Shown here: positions 1-8,436 of the stretch, in pieces | Layout: the number at the start of each line of letters is the position of its first letter | Position numbering within the stretch: position 1 is the first letter of the stretch | Virus record (IMG/VR): IMGVR_UViG_3300042691_041718 | Span: 1 to 64,000 of that record | DNA length: 64,000 nt | Source of the DNA: a virus | Direction: 5' to 3' (one strand) | Position numbers and translations under genes: made by a program | Notes under the pieces: model-generated | Told to the model about the DNA's origin: nothing | The model's database searches: none | Seen by the model: the letters and a program-made list of their open reading frames with translations, nothing else

Positions 1-12
1 ATTTCACCTCCC

Positions 13-1236
13 TTAATCTTCTATTTCACCATCTTTAAAGTTTAGAGTTGGATCTATTTGAAATAAAAACGCTCTCGCATTTTGTAATCTAAAAGTTTCC
101 TTAGCTATTTGTTCAGTAACTATATCATAGACATCGTTACCTTTCGCCATAGACATCACAGCTCCAAAATTTTTAGTTTTCTTATACTTCATAGCATAAG
201 ACTTTCTCATTAGTTGATCTTTTAAATCACCAGTCCAATCTTTACCATCAGCCATAGTTTGAAACACTTTCCAATCTTCTAATATAGAATCAACTTTCAT
301 TTTAACTGCCTTAGAGACAGCCGCTATTATTTTTTCTATACGAGCGTGTGCTTCTTTTTCATCTTCTGGGATTTGACCTAAGACATCATCTATTTTATCA
401 TCTAATATGTATTTAACTAGTATGTTTTCACGATACAAGTCTTCTGTTAAAAGACCATGTCTTTCACAATACCAAACAGTTTTTATTTTAACAAATAAAC
501 CATCTAAGTCAACTACCCAACCTTCAACACCTTCAACAGTTTTAGCCAATTCAACCAATTCATCTAATGATAGATCAAAAGACTCAGCAGTTTTTAAATT
601 ACCTATAACATCTGAATAATCGTGGAGGTTTAAGTATTCACCAGTAGAGTTTCTTCTTAATCTTAATAAGATTAATTCTTCTTTATCATATTTTAAAACT
701 ATACGGTTGTGTGGAGCCACATACTCAAATACAGCAACTAAATCGTTATCTAATGACCAATCAACAAATCTTTTTATATCTGCGTTAGAGTTGTATATTT
801 TGTTCATACCATAAGCTTGGTCTGATTCAAAAGACATTTTAGATTTAGCAACAACATTTCCGTTTGGTAATTTTATGAAAGAACCAATAGAACCATCTTC
901 TTTATTGAAAACAGATTTAACAACTCGATCTTTTACTAAAGAGTATTGAGTTTCTTCAACTTGGTTTAAGTTGAAAAATTTATGTAACAATCTATATGAT
1001 TTATACACAGAACCATCTTCATTAAAGACGTAAACTAAACCTCTTAATTCAAAAGCATCGTTGTATTTAAAGTCATTGTAAGTTGCTAAACGATAGTTGA
1101 ATATAGATACATTATACCCATCAACTACAAGTTTAGCCTCGTAGAAAGCAGCGTCTAAATATTGATCTATCTCAGGTACATATCTTTTACCTTGAGTTAG
1201 TTTGACAGCTTCGTTATATGTTGGTATATTGTACAT
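13..1236 (-). CDS. rnlA: T4 RnlA-type RNA ligase 1
   Basis: ATP-dependent RNA ligase joining 5'-phosphate to 3'-OH RNA ends. The 407-residue protein is close to the T4 enzyme (374 aa) in length and pattern: ELRG at 63-66, nucleotidyl motif KEDGS with catalytic Lys112, a FEYVAPHNRIVL stretch matching T4 FEFVAPTNRIVL, motif IV EGWVV and motif V KIK. In T4 this enzyme reseals tRNA cut by host anticodon nuclease. Other repair genes (a second ligase, a kinase, a HAD phosphatase, cREC proteins) lie elsewhere in the window. Assignment by motif order is strong. Confidence 0.93.
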   Translation of the reverse strand: MYNIPTYNEAVKLTQGKRYVPEIDQYLDAAFYEAKLVVDGYNVSIFNYRLATYNDFKYNDAFELRGLVYVFNEDGSVYKSYRLLHKFFNLNQVEETQYSLVKDRVVKSVFNKEDGSIGSFIKLPNGNVVAKSKMSFESDQAYGMNKIYNSNADIKRFVDWSLDNDLVAVFEYVAPHNRIVLKYDKEELILLRLRRNSTGEYLNLHDYSDVIGNLKTAESFDLSLDELVELAKTVEGVEGWVVDLDGLFVKIKTVWYCERHGLLTEDLYRENILVKYILDDKIDDVLGQIPEDEKEAHARIEKIIAAVSKAVKMKVDSILEDWKVFQTMADGKDWTGDLKDQLMRKSYAMKYKKTKNFGAVMSMAKGNDVYDIVTEQIAKETFRLQNARAFLFQIDPTLNFKDGEIED

Positions 1237-1253
1237 CTTATTAAAATTTTAAG

Positions 1254-1355
1254 TTAAGTTAAATCATCTATATCTTTCCAATAATAGTAAATGGGAAAGA
1301 ATACCCAAATCCAATCTATTTTTTGTATGATTTTTTTAACACGTTCAAATTTCAT
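1254..1355 (-). CDS. Tiny putative membrane peptide (33 aa)
   Basis: Short ORF starting MKFERVKKII with an aromatic, hydrophobic middle (WIWVFFPIYYYW) that could insert in a membrane. A TATTTTTG box ends four bases before the ATG. The next minus-strand gene downstream is the RNA ligase. No family recognised; the promoter position is the main support. Confidence 0.4.
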   Translation of the reverse strand: MKFERVKKIIQKIDWIWVFFPIYYYWKDIDDLT

Positions 1356-1359
1356 TTTA

Positions 1360-1367
1360 CAAAAATA
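1360..1367 (-). promoter_or_regulatory. Bacteroidota-type -7 box (TATTTTTG)
   Basis: Matches TAnnTTTG on the minus strand. Only TAAA separates it from the ATG at 1355, implying a leaderless or near-leaderless transcript. Confidence 0.5.
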
Positions 1368-1389
1368 CGGAAAAATTAATAAAATAATA

Positions 1390-1806
1390 TTATTTTTTAT
1401 CACTTTTATATCTTTCGATAACTCTACCTCTTAGTTCGGTTGTTGAGAATGAATGTTTTCTAGAGTTGTAATACATTTCTATGTGTGATAGATCTTTACC
1501 TGTGAAGTCTTTATCTTTATATTCTTCTCCAACTATTCTAACATTAATCGGATAAGAATAAAGAATATCTAGTAAGTCTTTTTCAGTTGCGTAAACAACA
1601 ACTTCATCTACATATTTACAAGCCTCTAATTGAATAAATCTTTCAACAACACTTTGTATTGGTTTATTCTTTTCTGGTCTATCTATTGTAGGATCTGTTT
1701 GTAATCCAACAATTAAATAATCGCAAATTGATTTAGCTTCTTTCAACATCATAATATGACCAGCATGAAAAAGGTCAAAGCAAGAACATGTAAATCCTAC
1801 TCTCAT
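1390..1806 (-). CDS. Cytidylyltransferase-like nucleotidyltransferase
   Basis: Small (138 aa) Rossmann-like nucleotidyltransferase of the TagD/glycerol-3-phosphate cytidylyltransferase type. The CTP-binding HxGH motif is HAGH at 14-17 after the start GFTCSCFDLF. A C-terminal STTELRGRVI replaces the family RTxGISTT segment. It probably activates a sugar, polyol or lipid phosphate with CTP or ATP, possibly for the glycan genes at 26.7-35.3 kb. The substrate cannot be read from sequence. Its ATG overlaps the end of the preceding gene by 4 nt. Confidence 0.75.
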   Translation of the reverse strand: MRVGFTCSCFDLFHAGHIMMLKEAKSICDYLIVGLQTDPTIDRPEKNKPIQSVVERFIQLEACKYVDEVVVYATEKDLLDILYSYPINVRIVGEEYKDKDFTGKDLSHIEMYYNSRKHSFSTTELRGRVIERYKSDKK

Positions 1807-2000
1807 TGAAGTTCTATTGATTTTGGTAGATCTGATTGATCTATTTTATAACTACTCACTCTCTGTTTTGTATGTTTAACAACTCTAAATTCAAATGTTG
1901 TTTGTTTACCATCTTTAATTCTTACATGGTAATATTCATCTATTGAACCGTGAGAGTGTACGGTTCCTAATAATTTCATATCTTCAATATAATTTTCCAT
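1803..2000 (-). CDS. Hypothetical protein (65 aa)
   Basis: Unrecognised. The middle looks beta-rich (YYHVRIKDGKQTTFEFRVVK), and its stop overlaps the cytidylyltransferase start by 4 nt, so the two are probably translationally coupled. Confidence 0.65.
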   Translation of the reverse strand: MENYIEDMKLLGTVHSHGSIDEYYHVRIKDGKQTTFEFRVVKHTKQRVSSYKIDQSDLPKSIELQ

Positions 2001-2030
2001 ATTGATTATATACTGAGTAGAATATAATGT

Positions 2031-2213
2031 TTAGAAATTTATCTTAGCTGCTTCGTATTGTTTATCAGAAAGAATTTTAACATTCTTACCATTATGTTCT
2101 ACTTTTTGAACATAATTACCTTTCAGAGCTTTCTGTAAAGAAATGATAAATTGATTATCACCTTTATAAGATCTAATTTCTTTGTTAAGTTTAATTTTTT
2201 CTTCTATTGTCAT
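2031..2213 (-). CDS. Hypothetical protein (60 aa)
   Basis: Lys-rich small protein with predicted helix then beta strands; no family recognised. It starts directly after the stop of the RNA ligase gene (2215) and is probably cotranscribed with it. Confidence 0.6.
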   Translation of the reverse strand: MTIEEKIKLNKEIRSYKGDNQFIISLQKALKGNYVQKVEHNGKNVKILSDKQYEAAKINF

Positions 2214-2214
2214 A

Positions 2215-2859
2215 TTAATAATTTATATTTGATTTTTTCCAATTCTTGGTCCAATGTTCATCTGTCTGAACATGACCTTTTCTAACCCATTTCATTACAT
2301 TATCCGAGAAATTATCATTATGAAACACACCAGCATTTCTTACGACAATACCTTCTCTTGATCCACCTAATTCAGATTGTTCTGTTACAAAACCCATAAC
2401 TAAGTCTTTTAATTCTTTTTCGGTATTTACAATACCTTTAAATAAAACTGGTACAAGTGGTAAATCCAATAAGTAAGAATATTCTTCAACCACACTCCAA
2501 GGTGTCCAGATGTTATTATCTCTAACACCAAATAAATAAAAGTATGATTTTAAATTTGTATATTCTATTGAATGAATGCCTTCCATATTCTCACCGAATA
2601 AAAAAACATCATCTTCTAAATTACCTTTTACTTTTATTTCGTGTAGTTGTCTAACTTCATTATCCCATGGATTTTTAGAAAAATCTATATGTGATCTAGC
2701 AAAGACACCCTCATTTATCATCGATGAGTTAGATCCATCTAACTTTTCGGTTATGATAATATCAATACCCAAAATAGATTTAACACTCTCAGATATTCTA
2801 TCATCATTGGTAGTACCGGGTGAGAAAGGTAAATGATATGTTCTTGGGTATTTACTCAT
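2215..2859 (-). CDS. Rnl2-type RNA ligase
   Basis: RNA ligase/nucleotidyltransferase of 214 aa. Motif I is EKLDGSN with adenylated Lys39, a FGENMEG segment follows motif III, motif IV is SREGIVVR and motif V is VMKWVR. This is the adenylyltransferase domain without a large C-terminal domain, as in the short RNA-ligase family that also contains T4 Rnl2 relatives. It probably seals nicked RNA. A second, truncated copy of its first 18 codons lies at 3863-3928. Confidence 0.85.
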   Translation of the reverse strand: MSKYPRTYHLPFSPGTTNDDRISESVKSILGIDIIITEKLDGSNSSMINEGVFARSHIDFSKNPWDNEVRQLHEIKVKGNLEDDVFLFGENMEGIHSIEYTNLKSYFYLFGVRDNNIWTPWSVVEEYSYLLDLPLVPVLFKGIVNTEKELKDLVMGFVTEQSELGGSREGIVVRNAGVFHNDNFSDNVMKWVRKGHVQTDEHWTKNWKKSNINY

Positions 2860-2890
2860 GATAAGATATTCAAAAATATTGTTTATGTTA

Positions 2891-2898
2891 CAAATATA
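2891..2898 (-). promoter_or_regulatory. Bacteroidota-type -7 box (TATATTTG)
   Basis: TATATTTG on the minus strand, 31 nt before the ligase ATG; probable promoter for the 2859-1390 gene run. Confidence 0.5.
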
Positions 2899-2930
2899 AC
2901 TGAAAAAATGGTAAAAAACAACTTTTTCAC

Positions 2931-2941
2931 TTTAATATATA
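2931..2941 (+). promoter_or_regulatory. Late-like promoter box TTTAATATATA
   Basis: Ends four bases before the ATG of the endonuclease at 2946. It belongs to the repeated box-N4-ATG class described in the findings. Confidence 0.5.
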
Positions 2942-2945
2942 ATGT

Positions 2946-3899
2946 ATGATTAGAAAGTGTCCCTTTTGTGATGTTGTGGTTTTTAATAACCCACACATAT
3001 ATCATTGTAAATTAAAAACTACAAATGATAAAAGAGAAATAAAATTTATGTTTATTCAAAAAAATTTTCCACATATTTCAAAAAGAGAGGTTATTACATT
3101 AAATTATGTTGAGAATTTAAAAAGTCTAGTTGATATTAAAAATGATTTTAATATCGATTTTAAATCTTTTATATTTCTTTTGGAGTATTATTCAATACCT
3201 AAGAGGAGTATTTCAGAAAGTTCAAAATTAATATCATCTATTAAGTATAAAAAAACTTGTATGGAGAAGTATGGAGTTGATAATGTGTCAAAGGTATTGG
3301 ATATTAAAAATAAAAAATCAGACACATTTATGAAAAATTATGGTGTTGATAACATATTCAAAAATAATGAATTTAAAAAATGGATAATAGATAATAATTT
3401 TGCTTGGAACAATTTAACTGATGATGAAAATGAAATAAGAAAGTGTAAACAAAAAGAATCAATTAAAAAATATTGGAACAATTTAAATGATGAACAAAAA
3501 AATAAAATATTTAATTATAATGGCAAATCTAATTTAGAAACCAAAATATCAGAAGTTCTTAACAATCTATCAATATCATATACAACTCAATTCCCACTAA
3601 AGGGTAAATTATTTGATTTTAGGTTAGTGAATACTAACATTTTAATTGAAGTAAATGGTGATTATTGGCATTGTAATCCAGAGATCTATAATATAGATGA
3701 AAGTATTAAATTCCCAGGTGGTTATAAGAAAGTATCTGATATATGGGATAAAGATAGAGATAAAAGGATAAAAGCGGAAGAAATAGGTTATTTTGTGATA
3801 TACATATGGGAAAGTGAAATAAAAAAAACTAAAGATTTAACTTCTTTAGTTTTAAATAAATTATCATCATTTGTTGATCCTGGTGACCAAGGTAGATGA
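2946..3899 (+). CDS. Homing endonuclease, Vsr/PD-(D/E)XK-like
   Basis: 317 aa. N-terminal zinc-knuckle-like CPFC...HIYHC, then two related segments (MEKYGVDNVSK and MKNYGVDNIFK) of the DNA-binding repeat type found in homing endonucleases. The C-terminal nuclease core has FDFRL...ILIEVNGDYWHCNP and a later YFVIYIWE. The GDYWH signature is typical of Vsr-like phage homing nucleases. The last 12 codons overlap, antisense, a remnant of a second RNA ligase start, so the gene end was shaped by insertion into a ligase gene. Confidence 0.82.
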   Translation: MIRKCPFCDVVVFNNPHIYHCKLKTTNDKREIKFMFIQKNFPHISKREVITLNYVENLKSLVDIKNDFNIDFKSFIFLLEYYSIPKRSISESSKLISSIKYKKTCMEKYGVDNVSKVLDIKNKKSDTFMKNYGVDNIFKNNEFKKWIIDNNFAWNNLTDDENEIRKCKQKESIKKYWNNLNDEQKNKIFNYNGKSNLETKISEVLNNLSISYTTQFPLKGKLFDFRLVNTNILIEVNGDYWHCNPEIYNIDESIKFPGGYKKVSDIWDKDRDKRIKAEEIGYFVIYIWESEIKKTKDLTSLVLNKLSSFVDPGDQGR

Positions 3900-3928
3900 T
3901 ATGTCCGATTGTATTTTGTCTGTTCCAT
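3863..3928 (-). pseudogene. 5' remnant of a second RNA ligase gene
   Basis: Minus-strand translation from the ATG at 3928 gives MEQT then KYNRTYHLPWSPGSTNDD. The intact ligase at 2859 begins MS then KYPRTYHLPFSPGTTNDD. Similarity stops abruptly near 3862, inside the endonuclease ORF. The remnant keeps its own upstream TATATTTG box. It is a genuine partial duplicate, interrupted by the homing endonuclease. Confidence 0.85.
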
Positions 3929-3946
3929 TACTTTTTAAATTTTCCA

Positions 3947-3954
3947 CAAATATA
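3947..3954 (-). promoter_or_regulatory. TATATTTG box of the ligase remnant
   Basis: Minus-strand TATATTTG 18 nt before the remnant ATG, directly after the stop of the 58-aa gene upstream. It may now drive only antisense RNA across the endonuclease 3' end. Confidence 0.4.
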
Positions 3955-4131
3955 CTACTTTTCTAATTTTAATTGTGTATTTTCTAAAAAATTTTCTAAC
4001 TTATCAACATTATATGTTATAAATGATTTTGTATCAGGAAAGTAAACTCTAACCATTAAAAACCCCAATTCACTAGCGTATATTTTCTCTAGAGTTCCTA
4101 CTCCGTTTGGTGTTTTGATTTTATGCTTCAT
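3955..4131 (-). CDS. Hypothetical protein (58 aa)
   Basis: Starts MKHKIKTPNGVGTLEKIY, with alternating residues suggesting a small beta-barrel (VGTLEKIYASELGFLMVRVYF) and a charged C-terminal helix. No family recognised. It lies just upstream of the ligase remnant on the same strand. Confidence 0.6.
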   Translation of the reverse strand: MKHKIKTPNGVGTLEKIYASELGFLMVRVYFPDTKSFITYNVDKLENFLENTQLKLEK

Positions 4132-4213
4132 TCTTTAATTTTTTTGTGTTATATATTACATTATAAACTTTATATATGTATGTTTCTATAATAAAGAAAA
4201 ATATTATAATATT

Positions 4214-4702
4214 ATGACTATAAATATATATCCAGAAGATATAGTTAAAAGATGTTTATGGGACACTTACGTTTATTACATTTTAGGTGGTTCCGATAAA
4301 GAAGCTGAGAGAATTTTAAGGGAAAATACTGAAGTTTCTATCTCTGAACAAGATGCTCTTGTTATTGGACTTTTAAAAGTTATTGAAACTGATAACTTAA
4401 TTTTCAAATTTAATAATTACATCATTGAAATCTTAACAAACAAATCTTCTAAAGTGAATGAATATTTACTTATTAGAAAGAAAACATTCGATACAGCTGT
4501 TGATAAATTTTTAGATAAGTTTCCGGATTATTGGGTACCATCAGCATCTTATGCTAAATCTCTTAGAGAATTAGTTGAATATGTTGATAACTTTAAATTA
4601 GAAGTTGAAAAATTAGAAATACACAAAGTAGTTGATAAGAATGTTACTTATGAGTTTTACAACTCCGCAACAATAAAGAAAATGTTAAAATTTAATTATT
4701 AA
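4214..4702 (+). CDS. Hypothetical protein (162 aa)
   Basis: Unrecognised, mostly helical acidic protein. It starts the plus-strand GrpE-DnaJ run and ends 4 nt before grpE, so it is probably cotranscribed with the chaperone genes. Confidence 0.75.
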   Translation: MTINIYPEDIVKRCLWDTYVYYILGGSDKEAERILRENTEVSISEQDALVIGLLKVIETDNLIFKFNNYIIEILTNKSSKVNEYLLIRKKTFDTAVDKFLDKFPDYWVPSASYAKSLRELVEYVDNFKLEVEKLEIHKVVDKNVTYEFYNSATIKKMLKFNY

Positions 4703-4706
4703 TAAA

Positions 4707-5234
4707 ATGGAAGATAAAAAGATTGAAGTAGAGAGTATGAAAATTGATGATCAAAAAGTTGGTCTTGACTTAACTGGTAAGAATGAAGAAATTGTATTAG
4801 AAGATAATCCAAGACTACACGTTTCTCATTTAGAAGAACAATTAAAAGAATCAAATAATAATTATTTAAGATTAGCTGCTGAATTTGATAACTATAAAAA
4901 AAGAGTTATCAAAGAAAAAGAAGAATTAAGAAATAATACAAAAGTTTCTATGATTACTTCTATTTTGGATATGGACTCTGATATTTCTTTAGCAATCAAA
5001 AATATTAAAGATGATTCAGCTCGAGAAGGTGTTGAGTTAATCGCTTCTAAAATTGAAAAGTTTTTAAAAGGTCAAGGAATTGAAACTATTCAAACTGAAG
5101 AGTATGATACTGATTTACACGAAGTTATATCAATTTTACCAATTGGTGAAAAGAAAATTGTTGATGTTGTTAGTAAGGGATATACATTAGATGGTAAACC
5201 ATTTAGATATCCTAAAATCATATTAGGTGAATAA
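4707..5234 (+). CDS. grpE: GrpE nucleotide-exchange factor
   Basis: GrpE releases ADP from DnaK. The 175-aa protein has an acidic N-terminus, a long helix with the family signature NYLRLAAEFDNYKKR, and the C-terminal beta domain (DTDLHEVISILP...GYTLDGKPFRYPKIIL) typical of the family. The gene ends on the ATG of the next gene. With DnaJ at 6106 it forms a phage cochaperone pair. No dnaK is in the window, so the partner is probably the host DnaK. Confidence 0.9.
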   Translation: MEDKKIEVESMKIDDQKVGLDLTGKNEEIVLEDNPRLHVSHLEEQLKESNNNYLRLAAEFDNYKKRVIKEKEELRNNTKVSMITSILDMDSDISLAIKNIKDDSAREGVELIASKIEKFLKGQGIETIQTEEYDTDLHEVISILPIGEKKIVDVVSKGYTLDGKPFRYPKIILGE

Positions 5235-5770
5235 TGAACTTACCAGTAAACAAAAAAAGCTTTATAGAATTATTACAACAAGACTTATATAAACAAAGTC
5301 TTGTTGATTCTATGCTTACTGGTGTTGATGATGAATTAAAATCAAATCTTAAATCTGATTTAGAATATGTTTTAGATAATAGAATTGAGGTTTTTAGTTT
5401 ATTATCTGGTAAAATTGGTGATGATGAGGATGAACTAGAAGTACTTATCATACCAGCCATTAGAAAAACTTGGTCTATGGTTTTTATAAACAAACCAACT
5501 TTATTTAATTTCTCGGAATATGGTGATAAAAAGCTAGAATTATTTCAACTATATTGGGATGTTGATGATTTTATCAACTATTTAGTTGACTTTCTACCAA
5601 AAATTAAAAATTGTTTAATAGAGTTTAAGTATTTAGATATGGGTATAGAAACTTTAAACTTAGTTTGTCAAAACTATATAAACAAAATGATTTCTAATTG
5701 TAGAAATAAAACATATGATGAAATTAAATTAGAGATAAGAGATTTGAAACTTAAAAAGACATTAAAATGA
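5234..5770 (+). CDS. Hypothetical protein (178 aa)
   Basis: Unrecognised, helical, acidic. The start overlaps the grpE stop by one base and the end overlaps the next start, so it is part of the same operon. The C-terminus IRDLKLKKTLK resembles the RDxKLNxLL tail found in several other small proteins here. Confidence 0.75.
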   Translation: MNLPVNKKSFIELLQQDLYKQSLVDSMLTGVDDELKSNLKSDLEYVLDNRIEVFSLLSGKIGDDEDELEVLIIPAIRKTWSMVFINKPTLFNFSEYGDKKLELFQLYWDVDDFINYLVDFLPKIKNCLIEFKYLDMGIETLNLVCQNYINKMISNCRNKTYDEIKLEIRDLKLKKTLK

Positions 5771-6093
5771 ATTGGTATATCGAAAGTACTAGAACAGATA
5801 AAAACTATTTAAGAGTAGTTAATGAGACTGTTGGTGAAGTAATGGACTACTTTTGTGATGAGGTTAATAAAATAGATGAGGAAGAGTTTGATGAAGATAA
5901 AATCATTGAACTATGTAGAGATATTATGAATAAACTACCAATTTTAAGATTTCATACAAAAAAAGATTATAATTGGACTACTTATGAAAATGATTCATTT
6001 TGGTTTGATTATAATTCAAATACAAAAATAAGATTTAATGAACCTCTTAAATCTATTAAAAGAGACATATTACTAAATAATATATTAAAATAA
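5767..6093 (+). CDS. Hypothetical protein (108 aa)
   Basis: Unrecognised acidic protein lying between the grpE-side gene and dnaJ, 4-nt overlap with the gene before. The last residues are KRDILLNNILK, another instance of the recurring C-terminal motif. Confidence 0.75.
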   Translation: MNWYIESTRTDKNYLRVVNETVGEVMDYFCDEVNKIDEEEFDEDKIIELCRDIMNKLPILRFHTKKDYNWTTYENDSFWFDYNSNTKIRFNEPLKSIKRDILLNNILK

Positions 6094-6105
6094 AAAATCT
6101 AAAAA

Positions 6106-7176
6106 ATGAATAAAGACTATTATACTATTTTAGGAGTTAATAAAGGAGCAACTGATGATGAAATTAAAAAAGCTTATCGTAAGATGGCTATGCAGTTTCA
6201 TCCAGATAAAAATCCTAATAATCCAGAAGCAGAGGCTAAATTTAAAGAGGCGGCTGAAGCTTATGAAACTCTTAGCGATCCTTCTAAACGCCAGAGTTAT
6301 GATAGATTTGGTTCAACTGGTGGTAATCCATTTGGAGGAGGTAATCCATTTGGTGGTGGTCACGGATTTTCAATGGATGATATATTTTCACAGTTTGGTG
6401 ATATCTTTGGTGGTAATCCTTTTGGTGGAAGACAACAACAAAGACAAAGAACTAAAAAAGGTGGTGATTTAAGAATTAAAGTTGTTGTTAATATTGATGA
6501 GATACTTAAAGGAACAACTAAAAAATTAAAATACAGAAGACAAGTAAAATGTAATCCTTGTGATGGAAAAGGAGGTTCTGATGTAAGAGAATGTTTAGTT
6601 TGTAATGGAACAGGACAAAGAGTTGTTGTTCAAAATACACCATTTGGACAAGTAAGAACTCAAACACATTGTCCAGATTGTGGAGGTTCTGGTGAACAAA
6701 TTCACAATAAGTGTAATCATTGCCATGGAGATGGTACTACTTTACAAGAACAAGTAGTTGATATTCAAGTACCAGCAGGTGTTTCAAATGGAATGCAGTT
6801 GAAAATGAATGGTAATGGAAATGATGTTAGAAATGGAATACCAGGTGATCTTTTTATTATTATAGAAGAAGCTCAAGACTTCTCATTCAAAAGAGAAGGT
6901 AATAATATAGTTGTAGAAAAAACAATATCTGTTATAGATGCTCTTTGTGGTAATAATATAACTGTATCAACACCACATGGTGATATACCGGTTTTAGTTG
7001 AAGCTGGAACAGAACACGGGAAAACAATTAGAATTTCAGGTAAAGGTATTCCAGACTTAAATTATGGTTTAGGAGATCTTTATATAAAATTTAATTTGAA
7101 AATACCAAAAGATATTCCACTTGATGAAAGAATGATTTTAGAGAAGTTTAAAAACTCAAATACATTTAAAGTATGA
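6106..7176 (+). CDS. dnaJ: DnaJ (Hsp40) cochaperone
   Basis: Full-length type I DnaJ (356 aa). J domain with HPD at 32-34, a Gly/Phe-rich linker at about 72-108, four zinc-binding CxxCxGxG repeats starting at C149, C163, C189 and C203, then the C-terminal substrate-binding domain. It stimulates DnaK ATPase and delivers clients. Full conservation of HPD and all eight cysteines argues for activity. In the phage it may retarget host DnaK to virion assembly or replication proteins. Confidence 0.95.
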   Translation: MNKDYYTILGVNKGATDDEIKKAYRKMAMQFHPDKNPNNPEAEAKFKEAAEAYETLSDPSKRQSYDRFGSTGGNPFGGGNPFGGGHGFSMDDIFSQFGDIFGGNPFGGRQQQRQRTKKGGDLRIKVVVNIDEILKGTTKKLKYRRQVKCNPCDGKGGSDVRECLVCNGTGQRVVVQNTPFGQVRTQTHCPDCGGSGEQIHNKCNHCHGDGTTLQEQVVDIQVPAGVSNGMQLKMNGNGNDVRNGIPGDLFIIIEEAQDFSFKREGNNIVVEKTISVIDALCGNNITVSTPHGDIPVLVEAGTEHGKTIRISGKGIPDLNYGLGDLYIKFNLKIPKDIPLDERMILEKFKNSNTFKV

Positions 7177-7346
7177 AAGTAGAAATAGTTGATGGTAAAT
7201 ATATTTTACACGGAGTTTTACAAAAATTTGATCGAATGAATAGGAATAATGGTAGAATATACCCAGATAATTTGTTCATTGAAGAATTGAGACGATGGAT
7301 AATTTCAAATAGACAATCTAAAATTAGAAAAATATATTCAAAATAA
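7173..7346 (+). CDS. Small protein, prohead-protease-like N-terminus (57 aa)
   Basis: ATG overlaps the dnaJ stop (ATGA). Begins [20 protein letters not shown] followed by [11 protein letters not shown]. The [10 protein letters not shown] segment resembles the opening of T4-type prohead protease and core proteins, but the ORF stops at 57 aa. It may be a degraded copy or an independent small protein. The function call is a guess. Confidence 0.45.
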   Translation: MKVEIVDGKYILHGVLQKFDRMNRNNGRIYPDNLFIEELRRWIISNRQSKIRKIYSK

Positions 7347-7374
7347 AAGAGAGAATTAAATTCTCTCTTTTTTT
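7346..7374. terminator. Bidirectional terminator
   Basis: 12-bp stem (AAAGAGAGAATT with AATTCTCTCTTT) followed by T7 on the plus strand and T-rich on the minus strand. It ends the chaperone operon and the facing minus gene. Confidence 0.8.
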
Positions 7375-7375
7375 A

Positions 7376-7552
7376 TTATACAAAGCTAACTTTGTGTTTA
7401 TCTTTTCTTGTATAGTTCTTAGCTGATTTATGAACTTTATGTTTAGCAACCCAACCAGTAGAGTTCTCTAATTCCATCTCTCTAGACGCTTTCTTATAAA
7501 CTGTTAAGATTTGCTCTTGTGTAATTTTTCCGATTTTAATTTTCCCTTTCAT
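7376..7552 (-). CDS. Hypothetical basic protein (58 aa)
   Basis: Lys-rich (MKGKIKIGKITQEQILTVYK...), predicted helix, possibly nucleic-acid binding; no family recognised. It has its own TATATTTG promoter and ends against the shared terminator. Confidence 0.6.
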   Translation of the reverse strand: MKGKIKIGKITQEQILTVYKKASREMELENSTGWVAKHKVHKSAKNYTRKDKHKVSFV

Positions 7553-7572
7553 AACTCTCCGATTTTGTCTTA

Positions 7573-7580
7573 CAAATATA
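7573..7580 (-). promoter_or_regulatory. TATATTTG box
   Basis: Minus-strand box 20 nt before the ATG at 7552. Confidence 0.5.
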
Positions 7581-7590
7581 GTAAAATTAT

Positions 7591-7601
7591 TTTAATATAT
7601 A
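7591..7601 (+). promoter_or_regulatory. Late-like box TTTAATATATA with longer leader
   Basis: Perfect 11-mer, but 21 nt from the ATG of the structural gene at 7623, unlike the usual four. Confidence 0.4.
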
Positions 7602-7622
7602 CACTAAAATAAAATAATTTTT

Positions 7623-8423
7623 ATGGCTGATTTAAACGGTTATGGTGATGAATATGTTCCTTACCAAGGTGGCTACACAATTGAAGAAATGGTTGATTTG
7701 GTTCAAACCGAGTTAACAATTGCGTGTGCTTTACCTAAAACTTTACCAGATGCTAGTGTTAGACAAATAATAGAAAATAGAGCTCTTCCTTATTTTTACA
7801 GATGGTACCAATACGCTGTACAGAAAATGTACTTCTTAATAAGAAAAGAAGCTTTCTTCACCGAAGAATTTACGAGTTATAGATATGTTGAAGTTCCATG
7901 TGAAATTCAGTCAGTTGCTTATCTTTATGAAGTACGAGGAGATAGTTTATTTCAATTAGGTATTAATACACCAAATTTATCAGTTAACTTAGGTGTTACA
8001 AATCAACCATATCTATCATCTTATGTAACAACTATTGGTGAATTAGGTTTATATAAAACTGTATTAGATAACATGAGTGATATGTTAAATCAGTTAAATA
8101 AATATACACTTAAACACCACTTCAATCACTTAAATCACAGAATACACATATTAACTGATGTTAAATATGATGTTGTTATGGAGGCTTATGCTAACATACC
8201 AAGAGAAAATTTATTTAAAGATGATCTTTTTTATAAGTATTGTGTTGGTTGGTCTAAAGTTATGTTGGGTAATATGGTTGGTCGTTATGATTTTCAACTT
8301 CCCGGTTCGATAAAAATAAATAGCGCAGATTTAATATCTCAAGGTAAAGAAGAAGTTAAAGAAGTGGAGGATGAAATCAAGGGTCAATCAAATTCCAGTT
8401 TCTTTTTTATGGTGAAGAAATAA
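7623..8423 (+). CDS. Putative virion structural protein (neck/gp13-like)
   Basis: 266 aa. An N-terminal helical region (TIEEMVDLVQTELT...) is followed by YFYRWYQYAVQKMYFLI and YRYVEVPCEIQSVAYLYEVRG. This layout, helical bundle then beta strand with a P-x-x-IxSV segment, occurs in T4 gp13-type neck proteins, but the match is weak. The tail is acidic then hydrophobic. It has a late-like promoter and a homing gene directly downstream, as is common beside conserved phage genes. Confidence 0.5.
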   Translation: MADLNGYGDEYVPYQGGYTIEEMVDLVQTELTIACALPKTLPDASVRQIIENRALPYFYRWYQYAVQKMYFLIRKEAFFTEEFTSYRYVEVPCEIQSVAYLYEVRGDSLFQLGINTPNLSVNLGVTNQPYLSSYVTTIGELGLYKTVLDNMSDMLNQLNKYTLKHHFNHLNHRIHILTDVKYDVVMEAYANIPRENLFKDDLFYKYCVGWSKVMLGNMVGRYDFQLPGSIKINSADLISQGKEEVKEVEDEIKGQSNSSFFFMVKK

Positions 8424-8436
8424 CCAAAACGACACA

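Noticed and set aside
2576-2836. Plus-strand ORF opposite the RNA ligase
   Set aside because: Shadow frame; the minus strand carries all ligase motifs. It did, however, reveal the duplicated ligase start at 3863-3928.
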